From Helicobacter japonicus (lineage in GTDB: Bacteria > Campylobacterota > Campylobacteria > Campylobacterales > Helicobacteraceae), in assembly GCF_000762845.2 (NCBI RefSeq), contig NZ_JRMQ02000003.1:1-64000 (forward strand): 64,000 nucleotides of DNA. Reading direction: 5' to 3'. Within the stretch, counting starts at the first letter, position 1, and every line of letters starts with the position of its first letter. The notes under the pieces were generated by a model. That model saw only the letters and a program-made list of their open reading frames with translations. It had not been told where the DNA came from and ran no database searches. Shown here one piece after another: positions 9,258-20,904 of this stretch. Both the position numbers and the translations under genes were made by a program.

Positions 9258-10127
9258 ATGGCTAAAAAAAAGTTGGCAATGGGTAGAGGGCTTGGAGCAA
9301 TACTTACTGAAACAGCAGAGGCATATGAACAAAGCTTAAGTGATAATTCTTCGCTTGTGCTAGACCTTGATATTGATATTATTAAGCCAAATCCCTACCA
9401 GCCACGCAAGACTTTTAATCCACAAGCACTGCAAGAACTTTCAGAATCTATCCAAGAGCACGGATTACTCCAACCTATTGTTGTCTATGACAATGGTGAT
9501 GGAGATTATATTCTTATTGCAGGAGAGAGGAGACTTCGTGCTTCAAAACTTGCGGGGTTAAGTAATATTCGAGCCATTGTCGCAGAGATTGACTTCAAGC
9601 GTATGCGCGAACTCGCTATCATTGAAAATATTCAACGTGAGGAATTAAGTGCGATTGAATTAGCTCTCTCTTATCAAGAACTTCTTGAAGAATATGGCAT
9701 TACACACGAAGAGCTTTCTAAACGTATCAATAAATCACGCACACAAATTACTAATACTTTACGTCTTTTGCAACTTAGCGACGAAGTTAAGGATATGCTC
9801 AATGAAGATAAAATTTCACAAGGACACGCAAAAATGCTTGTTACTCTTGATGAAAATGAACAGAGGCTTGTGGCTAACTCTATCATAGGACAAAAATTAA
9901 GTGTGCGTGATACTGAAACACTCATTAAAAAAATAAAAGACAAACAAAATGGAAGTAAAAAATCTCCTAAAAAAAATATACATAATCTCGACAATCAACT
10001 ATTACACACGCTTAAAGATAAATTAGAATCATTAGGCATACAAAGTCAAATTATTGAATCAAAAATTACACTTTCCTTTAAAAATGATGTGGAAATTGCC
10101 ACCTTAATAAAAAAAGTATCAAAATAA
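9258..10127 (+). CDS. parB: Chromosome partitioning protein ParB/Spo0J
   Basis: ParB loads at parS and spreads or slides using CTP. The 289-residue protein has the N-terminal basic GRGLGA motif typical of chromosomal ParB, the CTPase/ParB-nuclease fold with NPYQPRK, GERRLRA and ENIQREELSAIE, an HTH around residues 145-170 (ITHEELSKRINKSRTQITN), a Lys-rich linker and a C-terminal dimerisation segment. It is 5 bp from parA. I did not find a full parS site in the window. Confidence 0.95.
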   Translation: MAKKKLAMGRGLGAILTETAEAYEQSLSDNSSLVLDLDIDIIKPNPYQPRKTFNPQALQELSESIQEHGLLQPIVVYDNGDGDYILIAGERRLRASKLAGLSNIRAIVAEIDFKRMRELAIIENIQREELSAIELALSYQELLEEYGITHEELSKRINKSRTQITNTLRLLQLSDEVKDMLNEDKISQGHAKMLVTLDENEQRLVANSIIGQKLSVRDTETLIKKIKDKQNGSKKSPKKNIHNLDNQLLHTLKDKLESLGIQSQIIESKITLSFKNDVEIATLIKKVSK

Positions 10128-10158
10128 CTTGAACTTTAAGGTTTAATATATATTAACT

Positions 10159-10167
10159 TGTTAGAAT
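10159..10167 (+). promoter_or_regulatory. Extended -10 promoter candidate for the ATP synthase operon
   Basis: TG-T-TAGAAT is an extended -10 element 39 bp before the atpF' start and just after the parB stop. The gap between parB and atpF' (about 79 bp) is the only real break in this stretch, which fits a promoter for the atp genes. Confidence 0.45.
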
Positions 10168-10206
10168 AATCCAAGTTTCCGTAAAATTCTACAAAAGGAG
10201 GACAGA

Positions 10207-10632
10207 ATGAGCATTACCCTTAATCCTTACCTTATGCTACTTGTTTTCATCACTTTTATGCTTCTCATCTATCTACTGAATCAATGGCTTTTTAAACCTA
10301 TGTTTGCCTTTATGGATAATAGAGAAGATTTTATTAATCGTGAGATTTCAAACACTCAAAGCCATAAAGGAGATATTGAAACCATTGAAAATGAAATAAC
10401 ACAAATACTTTCTTTAGCACGCAAAGAAGCTGCACAAATTCTAGACAATGCAACAAAAGAAGCAAAAACAGCCTATGAAGAGAAAATCAATGCCAAAAAG
10501 GCTGAAAATGAAAATAAGTTTGCCCAAGCTAAACAAGAAATAGAAGAGCAGAAATCACAGCTCTATACAGATCTTCTTGAGCAACTTCCTATATTCAAAA
10601 CAGCATTAAATGCGAAACTTAAACAAATCTAG
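10207..10632 (+). CDS. atpF': ATP synthase Fo subunit b' (AtpF')
   Basis: This 141-residue stator subunit has one N-terminal membrane segment (residues about 9-29, LMLLVFITFMLLIYLLNQWLF) followed by a long charged alpha-helix rich in Glu, Lys and Gln that reaches up to F1. Epsilonproteobacteria use two different b-type subunits, b' and b, and this is the first of the pair. AAAGGAGG precedes the ATG. The Fo subunits a and c are not in this cluster, as usual for Helicobacter. Confidence 0.88.
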   Translation: MSITLNPYLMLLVFITFMLLIYLLNQWLFKPMFAFMDNREDFINREISNTQSHKGDIETIENEITQILSLARKEAAQILDNATKEAKTAYEEKINAKKAENENKFAQAKQEIEEQKSQLYTDLLEQLPIFKTALNAKLKQI

Positions 10633-10641
10633 GGGGTTGTG

Positions 10642-11157
10642 ATGAAAAAGTTTCTTTGTATAACACTCTGTGTGGTTTTTCCCTCTTTACTTCTCGCATC
10701 TGCAAGTATTGAGGAAAGTGATTTTGTCCAACGTGTCATCAACTTTGTTATTTTCGTAGCAATTTTATGGTATTTTGCTTTTGATTCTATCAAGGGTATT
10801 TTTGTAAATAGAAAAAATGCCATTGCAGCTCGTCTTCAAGAAGCGCAAAATAATTTCCATAAAGTAAAACAAGAAAAAGAAGCAGCACAAAAACGTTTAG
10901 AAGAAAGCAAAGAAAGAGCTAAATCTATTATTAATGCTGCCAAACAAGAAGCTTATTTAGTGGAACAAAAATACAATGATCAAATCAAAAAAGACATTGA
11001 GACATTAAAATATGCTCTAGAAGCAAATATTGAATTTGAGCAAAGAAAAGCAGTGCAAGAGAGTGTCAATAAGCTTCTTAATGAGCTTATTAAAAGCGAT
11101 GATGTTCGCCTCAATAAAGAAGAATATGTTAATATTATTACAAAAAGGATTTCATAA
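10642..11157 (+). CDS. atpF: ATP synthase Fo subunit b (AtpF)
   Basis: The second b-type stator subunit has 171 residues. It has an N-terminal signal-like hydrophobic segment (KKFLCITLCVVFPSLLLA), a second membrane segment around residues 32-50 and a long coiled-coil helix (HKVKQEKEAAQKRLEE and onwards). A GTG at 10639 lies immediately before the ATG at 10642; I chose the ATG because it fits the AGGGGGT ribosome site. The stop overlaps the first base of atpH. Confidence 0.9.
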   Translation: MKKFLCITLCVVFPSLLLASASIEESDFVQRVINFVIFVAILWYFAFDSIKGIFVNRKNAIAARLQEAQNNFHKVKQEKEAAQKRLEESKERAKSIINAAKQEAYLVEQKYNDQIKKDIETLKYALEANIEFEQRKAVQESVNKLLNELIKSDDVRLNKEEYVNIITKRIS

Positions 11158-11681
11158 TGCTCTATATTATTGCTAAAAAATACACGCAAGCCCTTATGGA
11201 TTCTGGAAGTGATCTAGATGAAGCACTTAATGTCCTAAAAGGATTCTCTCTTGCTTTAAGAGATAAGAAAATTATAGATATTATTGCTTCACCTTTTTTA
11301 AGCAAAACTCAAAAAGAACAATTCCTGCTAGAAAGCGTGGGTCAGGTTGATGCCAAACTTCAAAATTTCTTTCGTCTTTTAGCAGAAGCGGATAGAATAT
11401 TACTCATTCCTTACATCAGCAATGAACTTGAAAAACGTTTGCTTGCACGTAAAAAAGAGTATGCTGCCATACTTACAACTAAAGAAGATCTTGATAGTGC
11501 AACACTAGAGAAGATTCAATCTGCTTTGGCTAATAAGCTTGGTGTCAAACTTAGCATTAAGCAGAAATTGAGTGGGGCAGAAGGCATCAAGTTAAGCGTT
11601 GAAGATTTAGGTATTGAAGTATCTTTTTCTAAAGAACGTTTCAGTAGTGATTTAAAACATCACATTCTTAAAGCACTTTAA
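11157..11681 (+). CDS. atpH: ATP synthase F1 subunit delta
   Basis: The delta subunit links the F1 head to the b/b' stalk. The 174-residue protein is alpha-helical in its first 110 residues (AKKYTQALMDSG, LRDKKIIDIIASPFLS) and ends with a beta-rich C-terminal domain typical of the family. Its ATG shares a base with the atpF stop codon, so it is translationally coupled. Position between atpF and atpA is conserved. Confidence 0.93.
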   Translation: MLYIIAKKYTQALMDSGSDLDEALNVLKGFSLALRDKKIIDIIASPFLSKTQKEQFLLESVGQVDAKLQNFFRLLAEADRILLIPYISNELEKRLLARKKEYAAILTTKEDLDSATLEKIQSALANKLGVKLSIKQKLSGAEGIKLSVEDLGIEVSFSKERFSSDLKHHILKAL

Positions 11682-11702
11682 TTTAACACAAAGGAGAGAC
11701 AA

Positions 11703-13220
11703 GTGGCAACAAAAATCAAGTCAGAAGAGATTAGTTCAATTATTAAAGAGCGAATTGAAAGTTTTAATATCAATATTGATATTAGCGAAACAGGTAAAGT
11801 TATTGCTTATGCCGATGGTGTAGCAAAAGTTTATGGTCTTAATAATGTTATGTATTACGAAATGGTTGAATTTGACACAGGTGATACAGGCATTGCATTT
11901 AACCTCGAAGAAAGTAGTGTTGGTGTCGTGGTTCTTGGTTCTGGACGCACGATTAAAGAAGGAAGTTCTGTTAAGCGTCTCAAAAAGCTAATGAAAGTGC
12001 CAGTTGGTGATGCGGTTGTAGGACGTGTTATCAATACATTAGGTGAGCCACTTGATGGCAAAGGGGCAATCGAAGCAAATGAATTCCGCTTTGTTGAAGA
12101 AAAAGCTCCAGGCATTATGAAACGAAAATCTGTCCATCAACCGCTTCAAACAGGTCTTAAGGCAATTGATGCACTTGTGCCAATCGGGCGAGGACAAAGA
12201 GAACTTATTATTGGAGATAGACAAACAGGAAAGACAACAGTTGCAATAGATACAATTATCAATCAAAAGGGACAAGATGTTATTTGTATCTACGTCGCTG
12301 TTGGACAAAAAGAATCTACTGTGGCTCAAGTTGTGCGCAAACTTGAAGAACACGGGGCTATGGAATACACAGTCGTGGTAAATGCTCCTGCTTCATTCTC
12401 AGCTGCAATGCAATTCCTTGCACCATACACAGGTGTTACGATTGGTGAATATTTTAGAGATAACGCGCGACACGCACTCATAATTTATGATGACTTGAGT
12501 AAGCACGCTGTGGCATATCGTGAAATGTCTCTTATTTTAAGACGCCCGCCTGGACGTGAAGCTTTCCCTGGTGATGTATTCTATCTCCACTCTAGACTCC
12601 TTGAAAGAGCTGCGAAACTTAATGATGAATTGGGTGCTGGTTCTCTTACTGCATTGCCCATTATTGAAACACAAGCAGGAGATGTTGCAGCGTATATTCC
12701 AACAAATGTTATTTCTATTACTGATGGACAAATATTCCTTGAAACTGACTTGTTTAATTCAGGTATTCGTCCTGCTATTAATGTAGGTTTATCTGTTTCA
12801 CGGGTTGGTGGGGCAGCACAAATTAAAGCTACAAAACAAGTGGCTGGAACATTGCGACTTGATTTGGCTCAATACAGAGAACTTCAAGCCTTTTCACAAT
12901 TTGCTTCTGACCTTGATGAAACAAGCCGTAAGCAACTCGAAAGAGGGCAAAGAATGGTGGAAGTTCTTAAACAGCCTCCATATTCACCTCTTGTAATAGA
13001 GAAACAAGTGATTATTATCTATGCAGGTGCAAATGGTTTGCTTGATGATATTCCAGCCAATGAAGTAGTCGCATTTGAAGCCGAACTTTATCCATTCCTT
13101 GAAGCCAAATATCCTAAGATTCTTGAAGATATTAGTGCAAAAAAAGCACTTGATAAAGATATTGAAGTTGAGTTAAACAAAGCACTTAAAGAATTTAAAA
13201 TAAATTTTGGGGCACAATAA
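11703..13220 (+). CDS. atpA: ATP synthase F1 subunit alpha
   Basis: The 505-residue subunit forms the alpha3beta3 hexamer and carries the non-catalytic nucleotide sites. It starts with GTG after AAAGGAGAGAC. The protein has the N-terminal crown with VAKVYGL, the P-loop GDRQTGKT near residues 170-177, the segment [21 protein letters not shown] with Walker B, and the signature [17 protein letters not shown]. The length is normal. Confidence 0.98.
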   Translation: MATKIKSEEISSIIKERIESFNINIDISETGKVIAYADGVAKVYGLNNVMYYEMVEFDTGDTGIAFNLEESSVGVVVLGSGRTIKEGSSVKRLKKLMKVPVGDAVVGRVINTLGEPLDGKGAIEANEFRFVEEKAPGIMKRKSVHQPLQTGLKAIDALVPIGRGQRELIIGDRQTGKTTVAIDTIINQKGQDVICIYVAVGQKESTVAQVVRKLEEHGAMEYTVVVNAPASFSAAMQFLAPYTGVTIGEYFRDNARHALIIYDDLSKHAVAYREMSLILRRPPGREAFPGDVFYLHSRLLERAAKLNDELGAGSLTALPIIETQAGDVAAYIPTNVISITDGQIFLETDLFNSGIRPAINVGLSVSRVGGAAQIKATKQVAGTLRLDLAQYRELQAFSQFASDLDETSRKQLERGQRMVEVLKQPPYSPLVIEKQVIIIYAGANGLLDDIPANEVVAFEAELYPFLEAKYPKILEDISAKKALDKDIEVELNKALKEFKINFGAQ

Positions 13221-13230
13221 AGGAGCTGAT

Positions 13231-15544
<2,314 letters not shown>

Positions 15545-15552
15545 GGGAAATT

Positions 15553-15957
15553 ATGGAAAAAATCACTCTAAGAATTGCAACTCCTTATGGGCGCATCTAT
15601 GATGGTGAAGTAAAATATGTCATCGTGCCCGGTAGTGAAGGAGAATTTGGTGTCTTTCCAGGACACTGCGACCTTCTCTCCTTGCTTAAGATTGGGATTA
15701 TTGAGTTTGAAAGCATAGATGGCGACAAAGGATTTATAGCGATTAATTGGGGGCACGCTCAAGTCTCTCAAGCTGGGACAGAAACTCACGTCAAAATTAT
15801 TGCTGATGGTGCAGTAGCTATTGATGGCAACACAGAATCTGCAATCTCATCAGCTATCGAAAGCACTAAAGCTCTCTTGGAAGGAGCTTCAGATGATACA
15901 TCACTTGTTGGTATGGTAGTTTCTCGTGTTGAAAATATTGCAAAGAGTAGAATCTAA
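15553..15957 (+). CDS. atpC: ATP synthase F1 subunit epsilon
   Basis: Epsilon sits at the base of the central stalk and can inhibit ATP hydrolysis. The 134-residue protein has the N-terminal beta-sandwich (TPYGRIYDGEVKYVIVPGSEGEFGVFPGHC) and a short helical C-terminal tail. It closes the atp operon; tolQ/exbB follows after 3 bp, suggesting read-through into the Tol-Pal genes. Confidence 0.95.
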   Translation: MEKITLRIATPYGRIYDGEVKYVIVPGSEGEFGVFPGHCDLLSLLKIGIIEFESIDGDKGFIAINWGHAQVSQAGTETHVKIIADGAVAIDGNTESAISSAIESTKALLEGASDDTSLVGMVVSRVENIAKSRI

Positions 15958-15960
15958 CAT

Positions 15961-16524
15961 ATGGATGTCTTCAAAACTTTCTTTGAAGAAAGCACAATAA
16001 CAACAATTATTGTGCTTTTATGGCTTTCACTATATTTTCTCATCACACTTTGGATTTATTTTTATAAGAGTTTTATACTTAGTGATTGGCTATCAACAGA
16101 AAAACATTGCCTTGATATGCTTCTAACCAAAAGTATTCTGATGCCCAAAAATACCTTTATAAATGCCTTGCTTGAAAAAAGTGAAGGGCGCATTTCACCA
16201 GAGATTCTACAAGTATGGAAACTCAAAGCCACACAAAAAGCCACTTCATCTCTTGTTTTTTTAAATATCATTGCCTCTACAGCACCTTTTATTGGACTAT
16301 TTGGAACGGTAGTTGAGATTCTAGAAACTTTTAGTGTGCTCGGAGGTGGAAATGTCTCTTTTGATGTGATAGCCCCTGTTATATCAAAAGCCCTTGTGGC
16401 GACTGCAGCAGGGATTCTTGTAGCTATTCCCGCCTACTCATTTGCCCTACTCCTTAAACGCAAAGCTTATCATATTATTACCTATATTCAAATGCAAATT
16501 GACCTTACACTCTCAAATAAGTAG
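15961..16524 (+). CDS. exbB: MotA/TolQ/ExbB-family proton channel protein
   Basis: The 187-residue inner-membrane protein has three membrane segments (about residues 14-34, 97-118 and 137-160). The conserved pattern ASTAPFIGLFGTVVEI...F and ISKALVATAAGILVAIPAY marks the TolQ/ExbB channel. With the ExbD/TolR-like gene downstream it uses the proton motive force to drive a TonB/TolA-type protein. Because tolB, pal and cpoB follow, it more probably acts as TolQ than as ExbB; sequence alone does not separate the two. Confidence 0.88.
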   Translation: MDVFKTFFEESTITTIIVLLWLSLYFLITLWIYFYKSFILSDWLSTEKHCLDMLLTKSILMPKNTFINALLEKSEGRISPEILQVWKLKATQKATSSLVFLNIIASTAPFIGLFGTVVEILETFSVLGGGNVSFDVIAPVISKALVATAAGILVAIPAYSFALLLKRKAYHIITYIQMQIDLTLSNK

Positions 16525-16529
16525 ATTTT

Positions 16530-16931
16530 ATGCAAAATGATGGATTTGATTGGGAAGAAAAACCAGAGCTAAATATCACTCCACTTGTAGATATTATGCT
16601 CGTGCTTTTGGCAATTCTTATGGTGAGCACACCTACAATCACCTATCAAGAAGATATTACGCTTCCCAAAGGTTCAAAATCAAAAAAGGTTGCAAAAGAT
16701 TCTATGCTTGAAATTCGTGTAAGTGCTAATAGAAAAATCTATATCCGTGATAAAGTATATGAGTTTAATAATTTTGCAGACAGCTTTGTTCTTTTTAGTA
16801 AAAATTTCGATAAAGACATTAATGTTTTTATTCGTGCTGACAAGAATCTTAAATATGAAGATGTTATTTATATTCTCAAAACTGCCAAAGAATCCGGTTT
16901 CCTCAAAGTATCTCTTATTACTAGTAGCTAA
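16530..16931 (+). CDS. exbD: ExbD/TolR-family protein
   Basis: This 133-residue partner of the channel protein has one membrane segment near residues 14-36, headed by the conserved LNITPLVDIMLVLL with the proton-carrying Asp. The remaining residues form a periplasmic domain. It lies 5 bp after exbB/tolQ and 2 bp before the TonB/TolA-like gene, so the three are one unit. TolR is the likely role given the tolB-pal context. Confidence 0.9.
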   Translation: MQNDGFDWEEKPELNITPLVDIMLVLLAILMVSTPTITYQEDITLPKGSKSKKVAKDSMLEIRVSANRKIYIRDKVYEFNNFADSFVLFSKNFDKDINVFIRADKNLKYEDVIYILKTAKESGFLKVSLITSS

Positions 16932-16933
16932 CA

Positions 16934-17626
16934 ATGAATAACGCTCTTTTATTTATTACTAGTGGTATTATTTCTTTTTGTATCTATTTTCTGCTTATTA
17001 TTGCTCTTGTTTTTACACTTTTTCATTCAAATCCTACACATTATTCTTCTCTAAAGGAATCTAGCCTTGCACTTCACGCAATTAGTATTGAAGCCATCAT
17101 TGACGATAAACCTACTCCAAGCCAAAACAAACAAACCGCGAGCAATAATCCACTTGCAGGTTCAGGTATTAAGGATATGTTTGATAAAATCGATAGTGAT
17201 ACACCCTCACAAAACACGCCCATAGGGGATAATCGTGAAAAAATAGAACAAAATAGCAAAGAGCAACAACTCAAAGACTTACAAGCAAGTGCAGAATCTT
17301 TGCAAAATAAACTCAACACTCTAAGTAATCTCACTATAAGCGCAAACAGCAACCAAAGTGATGGAGAATACGATGAATGGTATGCTCAAATCGAAAAAAT
17401 GATGTTTCAACAATGGCAACAAACATTCTATGTTGAAGAAAAATTACAAGCATTAGTGCATATTCGTATTACAGAAAATGGTATTTTTAGCTATAAAGTT
17501 GTAAAATATTCTGGTAATGCAGTCTTTGATGATTCACTTAAAGCTATGCTTGAGGAATGCACACAGATACATTTCCCTCCTCACCCCAAAGGTAAAAGGG
17601 AAATCGCTATAACTTTTAAAAATTAG
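16934..17626 (+). CDS. tolA: TonB/TolA-like energy transducer
   Basis: The 230-residue protein has a single N-terminal membrane segment (residues about 6-30), a polar, Gln/Asn/Ser-rich linker with a short coiled-coil stretch (KEQQLKDLQASAESLQ), and a C-terminal TonB-C-like domain (residues about 150-230, with VHIRITENGIFSYKVV and ending HFPPHPKGKREIAITFKN). The position between tolR and tolB suggests the TolA role of coupling inner-membrane energy to Pal. The C-terminal domain looks more like TonB than enterobacterial TolA, a common epsilonproteobacterial feature. Confidence 0.75.
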   Translation: MNNALLFITSGIISFCIYFLLIIALVFTLFHSNPTHYSSLKESSLALHAISIEAIIDDKPTPSQNKQTASNNPLAGSGIKDMFDKIDSDTPSQNTPIGDNREKIEQNSKEQQLKDLQASAESLQNKLNTLSNLTISANSNQSDGEYDEWYAQIEKMMFQQWQQTFYVEEKLQALVHIRITENGIFSYKVVKYSGNAVFDDSLKAMLEECTQIHFPPHPKGKREIAITFKN

Positions 17627-17649
17627 ATTCTATGCACAAAAGGAGTTCT

Positions 17650-18906
17650 ATGAGAATTTTTGCTCTAGTTTTACTATTAAGCTTGAAGCTTTTTGCCATT
17701 GATGCGACTTTAGAAATTGTGAAAAATACAAATAAGATTCCCTACATTGTTGTAGAAAGGTTGGATAGCGATAACGCCGATTTTGGCACAAAGATTCTGA
17801 AAATGCTTGTGGCAGACTTAAAAGTAAGTGGGCATTTTCAAGCTAATGATGGGGGCGTTGTAAAACCTACCCATATCACATACAAAGATTATGCAGACAA
17901 AAAAATCGATCTTCTTGCACAAATCAAAGTAAGCAAATCTTCAAATACACTCACAGGCACAATCTCACTCTATGATATTAATGCCTCAAAACACATATAT
18001 ACAAAAAATTATACAGAAGATGAATTAAAACGTTTTCCTTTCATTGCGCATCGTATGACTATTGATGTAAATAACTATATCCACGCACCAAGTATCCAGT
18101 GGATGAATCGTTTAGTTGTCCTCTCACAATACACCACTTCAGGCAATAGCGAAATTCTTATTGCTGACTATACACTTACTTATCAAAAAGTTGTTGTTAA
18201 GGGAGGATTGAATATTTTTCCTAAATGGGCGGATTCAAAGCAGGAGAGCATTTATTACACAAAATACCTTGAAGTGCCTACTATTGTAAGGCATAATCTT
18301 GCCACAGGGCAAATTGAGCAGCTTGTAGGAAGTGAGGGTGTAGCAATGGTATCCGATGTAAGCAAAAATGGAGAAAATCTTATCCTTAGCCTCTCACCTA
18401 CAGCCCTCTCTGATTTATATCTTTATAACACAAAAAGTAAAAATTTGCGTCGGCTCACAAATTATTCCGGTATTGATGTTGATGGCAAATTTGTCAATGA
18501 TGAAAAAGAAATTATTTTTGTCTCCGATAGACTTGGTTACCCAAATATTTTTATGATGCGCATTGATGGTGGTGGCACAGAACAAGTTGTTTTGCACGGA
18601 CGCAATAACAGCGCGATTACTTCAAATGGTCAATATGCTGTTTATACAAGTCGTGAGACAAATAACGAATTTGGAAGCAATACCTTTAATCTCTATCTTA
18701 TTTCTCTTGCACCTGGCTCAAACTATATCCGCCGCTTGACTGCAAGTGGCAAAAATCAAATGCCAAAGTATTCAAGTGATGGTGGAAGCATTATGTATCT
18801 TAAACATTATAAGGCTCAAAGTGCGTTAGGCATTATCCGTGTAGATTATAATACAAATTATTTTTTCCCACTCACCAAAATGAAAATCCAAGCATTTGAT
18901 TGGTAG
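17650..18906 (+). CDS. tolB: Tol-Pal system beta-propeller protein TolB
   Basis: TolB is a periplasmic protein that binds Pal. The 418-residue protein starts at the ATG at 17650, which has AAAGGAG 6-8 bp upstream; an in-frame ATG at 17632 lies before that ribosome site and is unlikely. It has a signal peptide (RIFALVLLLSLKLFA), an N-terminal alpha/beta domain and a C-terminal six-bladed propeller with repeated motifs such as PKWADSKQESIYYTKY, IIFVSDRLGYPNIFMMRIDG and KNQMPKYSSDGGSIMYL. Confidence 0.92.
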   Translation: MRIFALVLLLSLKLFAIDATLEIVKNTNKIPYIVVERLDSDNADFGTKILKMLVADLKVSGHFQANDGGVVKPTHITYKDYADKKIDLLAQIKVSKSSNTLTGTISLYDINASKHIYTKNYTEDELKRFPFIAHRMTIDVNNYIHAPSIQWMNRLVVLSQYTTSGNSEILIADYTLTYQKVVVKGGLNIFPKWADSKQESIYYTKYLEVPTIVRHNLATGQIEQLVGSEGVAMVSDVSKNGENLILSLSPTALSDLYLYNTKSKNLRRLTNYSGIDVDGKFVNDEKEIIFVSDRLGYPNIFMMRIDGGGTEQVVLHGRNNSAITSNGQYAVYTSRETNNEFGSNTFNLYLISLAPGSNYIRRLTASGKNQMPKYSSDGGSIMYLKHYKAQSALGIIRVDYNTNYFFPLTKMKIQAFDW

Positions 18907-18934
18907 AAGTTTATTTATATTTACTTTTATAGCT

Positions 18935-18940
18935 TAGAAT
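18935..18940 (+). promoter_or_regulatory. Candidate -10 box for pal
   Basis: TAGAAT lies 34 bp before the pal start in the 67-bp tolB-pal gap, with a T-rich tract upstream. It could give pal its own, stronger promoter, as suits an abundant lipoprotein. There is no extended TG, so the support is modest. Confidence 0.3.
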
Positions 18941-18973
18941 AATCACTTATTTCATTTTTTTAAAGGAGTTAAG

Positions 18974-19441
18974 ATGAAAAAATATCTTGCAATAGGCGTT
19001 TTAGCTGCTCTTGTTTCAGTTGGTTGTTCAGAGCCAGAAGCAGCTGATTCAGGAAGTGGCACTGCAGCTGGTGGAAAGGATAATTTTGTAGATTTAGCGG
19101 CTGATGGTGCTGAAGGTTATGCAAAAGTATTGTTTGATTTTGATAAATATGAAATTCGCACAGATATGGAAGAGCGTGTTGGAAATAGTGCTACAGCTCT
19201 TAAAAATACAGGTGCAAAAGTTGTGCTTGAAGGACATACTGACTCTTATGGTTCTGATGCCTATAACTATGCGCTTGGCACAAAAAGAGCAAATGCTGTG
19301 AAAAATGCTCTCGTTGCACGTGGCGTAAATGCTTCTCAAATTAAAACTGTAAGCTATGGTGAAAGCAAACCTACTTGCACAATTGATACACCAGATTGTA
19401 ACCAAGCAAACAGACGCGTTGAATTTAAACTTTCAAAATAA
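18974..19441 (+). CDS. pal: Peptidoglycan-associated lipoprotein Pal
   Basis: This 155-residue outer-membrane lipoprotein anchors the envelope to peptidoglycan. The signal peptide ends in the lipobox VSVGC, so Cys18 would be lipidated. After a Gly/Ser/Ala-rich linker, residues about 45-155 form the OmpA-like domain: VLFDFDKYEIR, LEGHTDSYGSDAYN and the ending NRRVEFKLSK, with the peptidoglycan-binding Asp and Arg in place. AAAGGAG precedes the ATG. Confidence 0.95.
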   Translation: MKKYLAIGVLAALVSVGCSEPEAADSGSGTAAGGKDNFVDLAADGAEGYAKVLFDFDKYEIRTDMEERVGNSATALKNTGAKVVLEGHTDSYGSDAYNYALGTKRANAVKNALVARGVNASQIKTVSYGESKPTCTIDTPDCNQANRRVEFKLSK

Positions 19442-19468
19442 TGCAATAATACAAGGAGGTTAGGATTG

Positions 19469-20347
19469 ATGAAGTATTGCATTTTTTTTGCTCTCATCGT
19501 CCTTGCCTCTATTGCAAATGGTGAGCCTTCTGCTTTTGAAAAGCAAAGCGGTGTTACCAAAAATGATATTAAAGCTCTTCAAAGTATCGTTACCCAGCTT
19601 CAGCAAAAGGTTGAAGCCATAGGACAAACTCAAGAAGGTATATCAAGTCTTTATGAATCTCAAAACACAAAACTACAACGACAAATTACACAGACAACAC
19701 AACAAACAAAAGATATTGAAGAACTAAAAACACAGCTTGATTTATTACACAACCTCAAACAAGAAGTAACTACAAATACTCAAGAAATTCAAAAACTTAA
19801 AACCCAGATTCAAGAAATCAACACACATCTTACAACCCTCAATCAAACTATCCTTAATGAACTTAAAAAACTAAATACTACCTCGGATTCTTCACAGAAA
19901 AATACAGATAAAGACAATACAAACCATATTTCAGACACTCAAACAAAAAATCCTCCTTTTAATAAAAATAAAACCAAAAAGGCTGAAATTTTTGCTCAAG
20001 CACAGGAACTTTTTAATAAGAAAGAATACGAATCTGCTAAAGAACGTTTTGAATGGCTACTCACACTCAACTATAAAAAACCTGAAAGCAACTTCTATCT
20101 TGGTGAAATTGCTTTTGCAAATAAATCCCATAACAATGCTATTAAATATTATAAAGAAAGTGCAATGGCTAATGATAAAACAAAATTTATGCCTACACTT
20201 TTGCTTCATACTGCCCAATCTTTCAACGCTATCAAAGATACAAAAAACTATAATAAGTTTTTGGATTCTTTGATAGGTAATTACCCATCAAGTAAAGAAG
20301 CCCAAACAGCAAAAAAACTTAAAATTCAAAATAAGGAAAAGAAATGA
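19469..20347 (+). CDS. cpoB: Tol-Pal associated periplasmic TPR protein (CpoB/YbgF-like)
   Basis: The 292-residue protein has a signal peptide (KYCIFFALIVLASIANG), a long coiled-coil region rich in Gln and Thr (residues about 30-135), a polar linker, and C-terminal tetratricopeptide-like repeats (residues about 170-290: AQELFNKKEYESAKERFEWLL, with NFYLGEIAFANKSHNNAIKYY). It is the usual last gene of tol-pal clusters. A TTG at 19466 directly precedes the ATG at 19469; I prefer the ATG. Confidence 0.85.
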   Translation: MKYCIFFALIVLASIANGEPSAFEKQSGVTKNDIKALQSIVTQLQQKVEAIGQTQEGISSLYESQNTKLQRQITQTTQQTKDIEELKTQLDLLHNLKQEVTTNTQEIQKLKTQIQEINTHLTTLNQTILNELKKLNTTSDSSQKNTDKDNTNHISDTQTKNPPFNKNKTKKAEIFAQAQELFNKKEYESAKERFEWLLTLNYKKPESNFYLGEIAFANKSHNNAIKYYKESAMANDKTKFMPTLLLHTAQSFNAIKDTKNYNKFLDSLIGNYPSSKEAQTAKKLKIQNKEKK

Positions 20348-20898
20348 TTGAACAAAATAAAATTGTCAGTATTGAATATGAAGTATTCAACCAAGAAGAT
20401 AATACTCTGCTTGATTCAAACAAAGGTGGTGCTCCACTTGACTTTCTTGTTGGTTCAGGACAAGTGATTAGCGGACTTGAAAACGCTCTTATGGGTGCAA
20501 ATGTAGGTGATAACATCAAGGCAACTATCGCTCCTGAAGATGCTTATGGCACATATCAAAGCGATTTTGTGCAAGAAGTGCCAAGAGACCAATTTGAAGG
20601 TATTGAACTAAAAGCTGGTATGACACTTTTTGGACAAGGCGAAGATGGACAAACAGTTCAAGTAAGTGTAAAAGACTTTAATGATAAGTTTGTTATCATT
20701 GATTACAATCACCCACTTGCAGGCAAAACACTCAATTTTGATGTAAAAATTCTTGATGTGCGCGAAGCCACAGAAATGGAAATTCTTCAAGGTGGCGTAG
20801 GTGGAGGTTGTGGCTGCGGAAGCGGTGGCGGACATAGTGGTGGAGGCTGCTGCGGTGGTGGCGGACATAGTGGTGGAGGTTGTGGCTGTAGCCATTAA
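20344..20898 (+). CDS. slyD: FKBP-type peptidyl-prolyl isomerase SlyD with metal-binding tail
   Basis: SlyD is a prolyl isomerase and chaperone that also supplies nickel to hydrogenase in other bacteria. The 184-residue protein has the split FKBP domain (IVSIEYEVFNQEDNTLLDSN, FLVGSGQVISGLENAL) with the inserted chaperone flap in the middle. After residue 150 there is a tail made almost only of Gly, Cys, His and Ser, with several Cys pairs and His residues suited to binding nickel or zinc. The start overlaps the cpoB stop region by 4 bp. Confidence 0.93.
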   Translation: MIEQNKIVSIEYEVFNQEDNTLLDSNKGGAPLDFLVGSGQVISGLENALMGANVGDNIKATIAPEDAYGTYQSDFVQEVPRDQFEGIELKAGMTLFGQGEDGQTVQVSVKDFNDKFVIIDYNHPLAGKTLNFDVKILDVREATEMEILQGGVGGGCGCGSGGGHSGGGCCGGGGHSGGGCGCSH

Positions 20899-20904
20899 GA
20901 AAAT

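Noticed and set aside
12794-12802. parS site near parAB
   Set aside because: Only half of the site (TGTTTCACG) matches here, and again near 13388; the right arm is absent. GTTTCGTGAAAC near 4580 lacks the two central bases.
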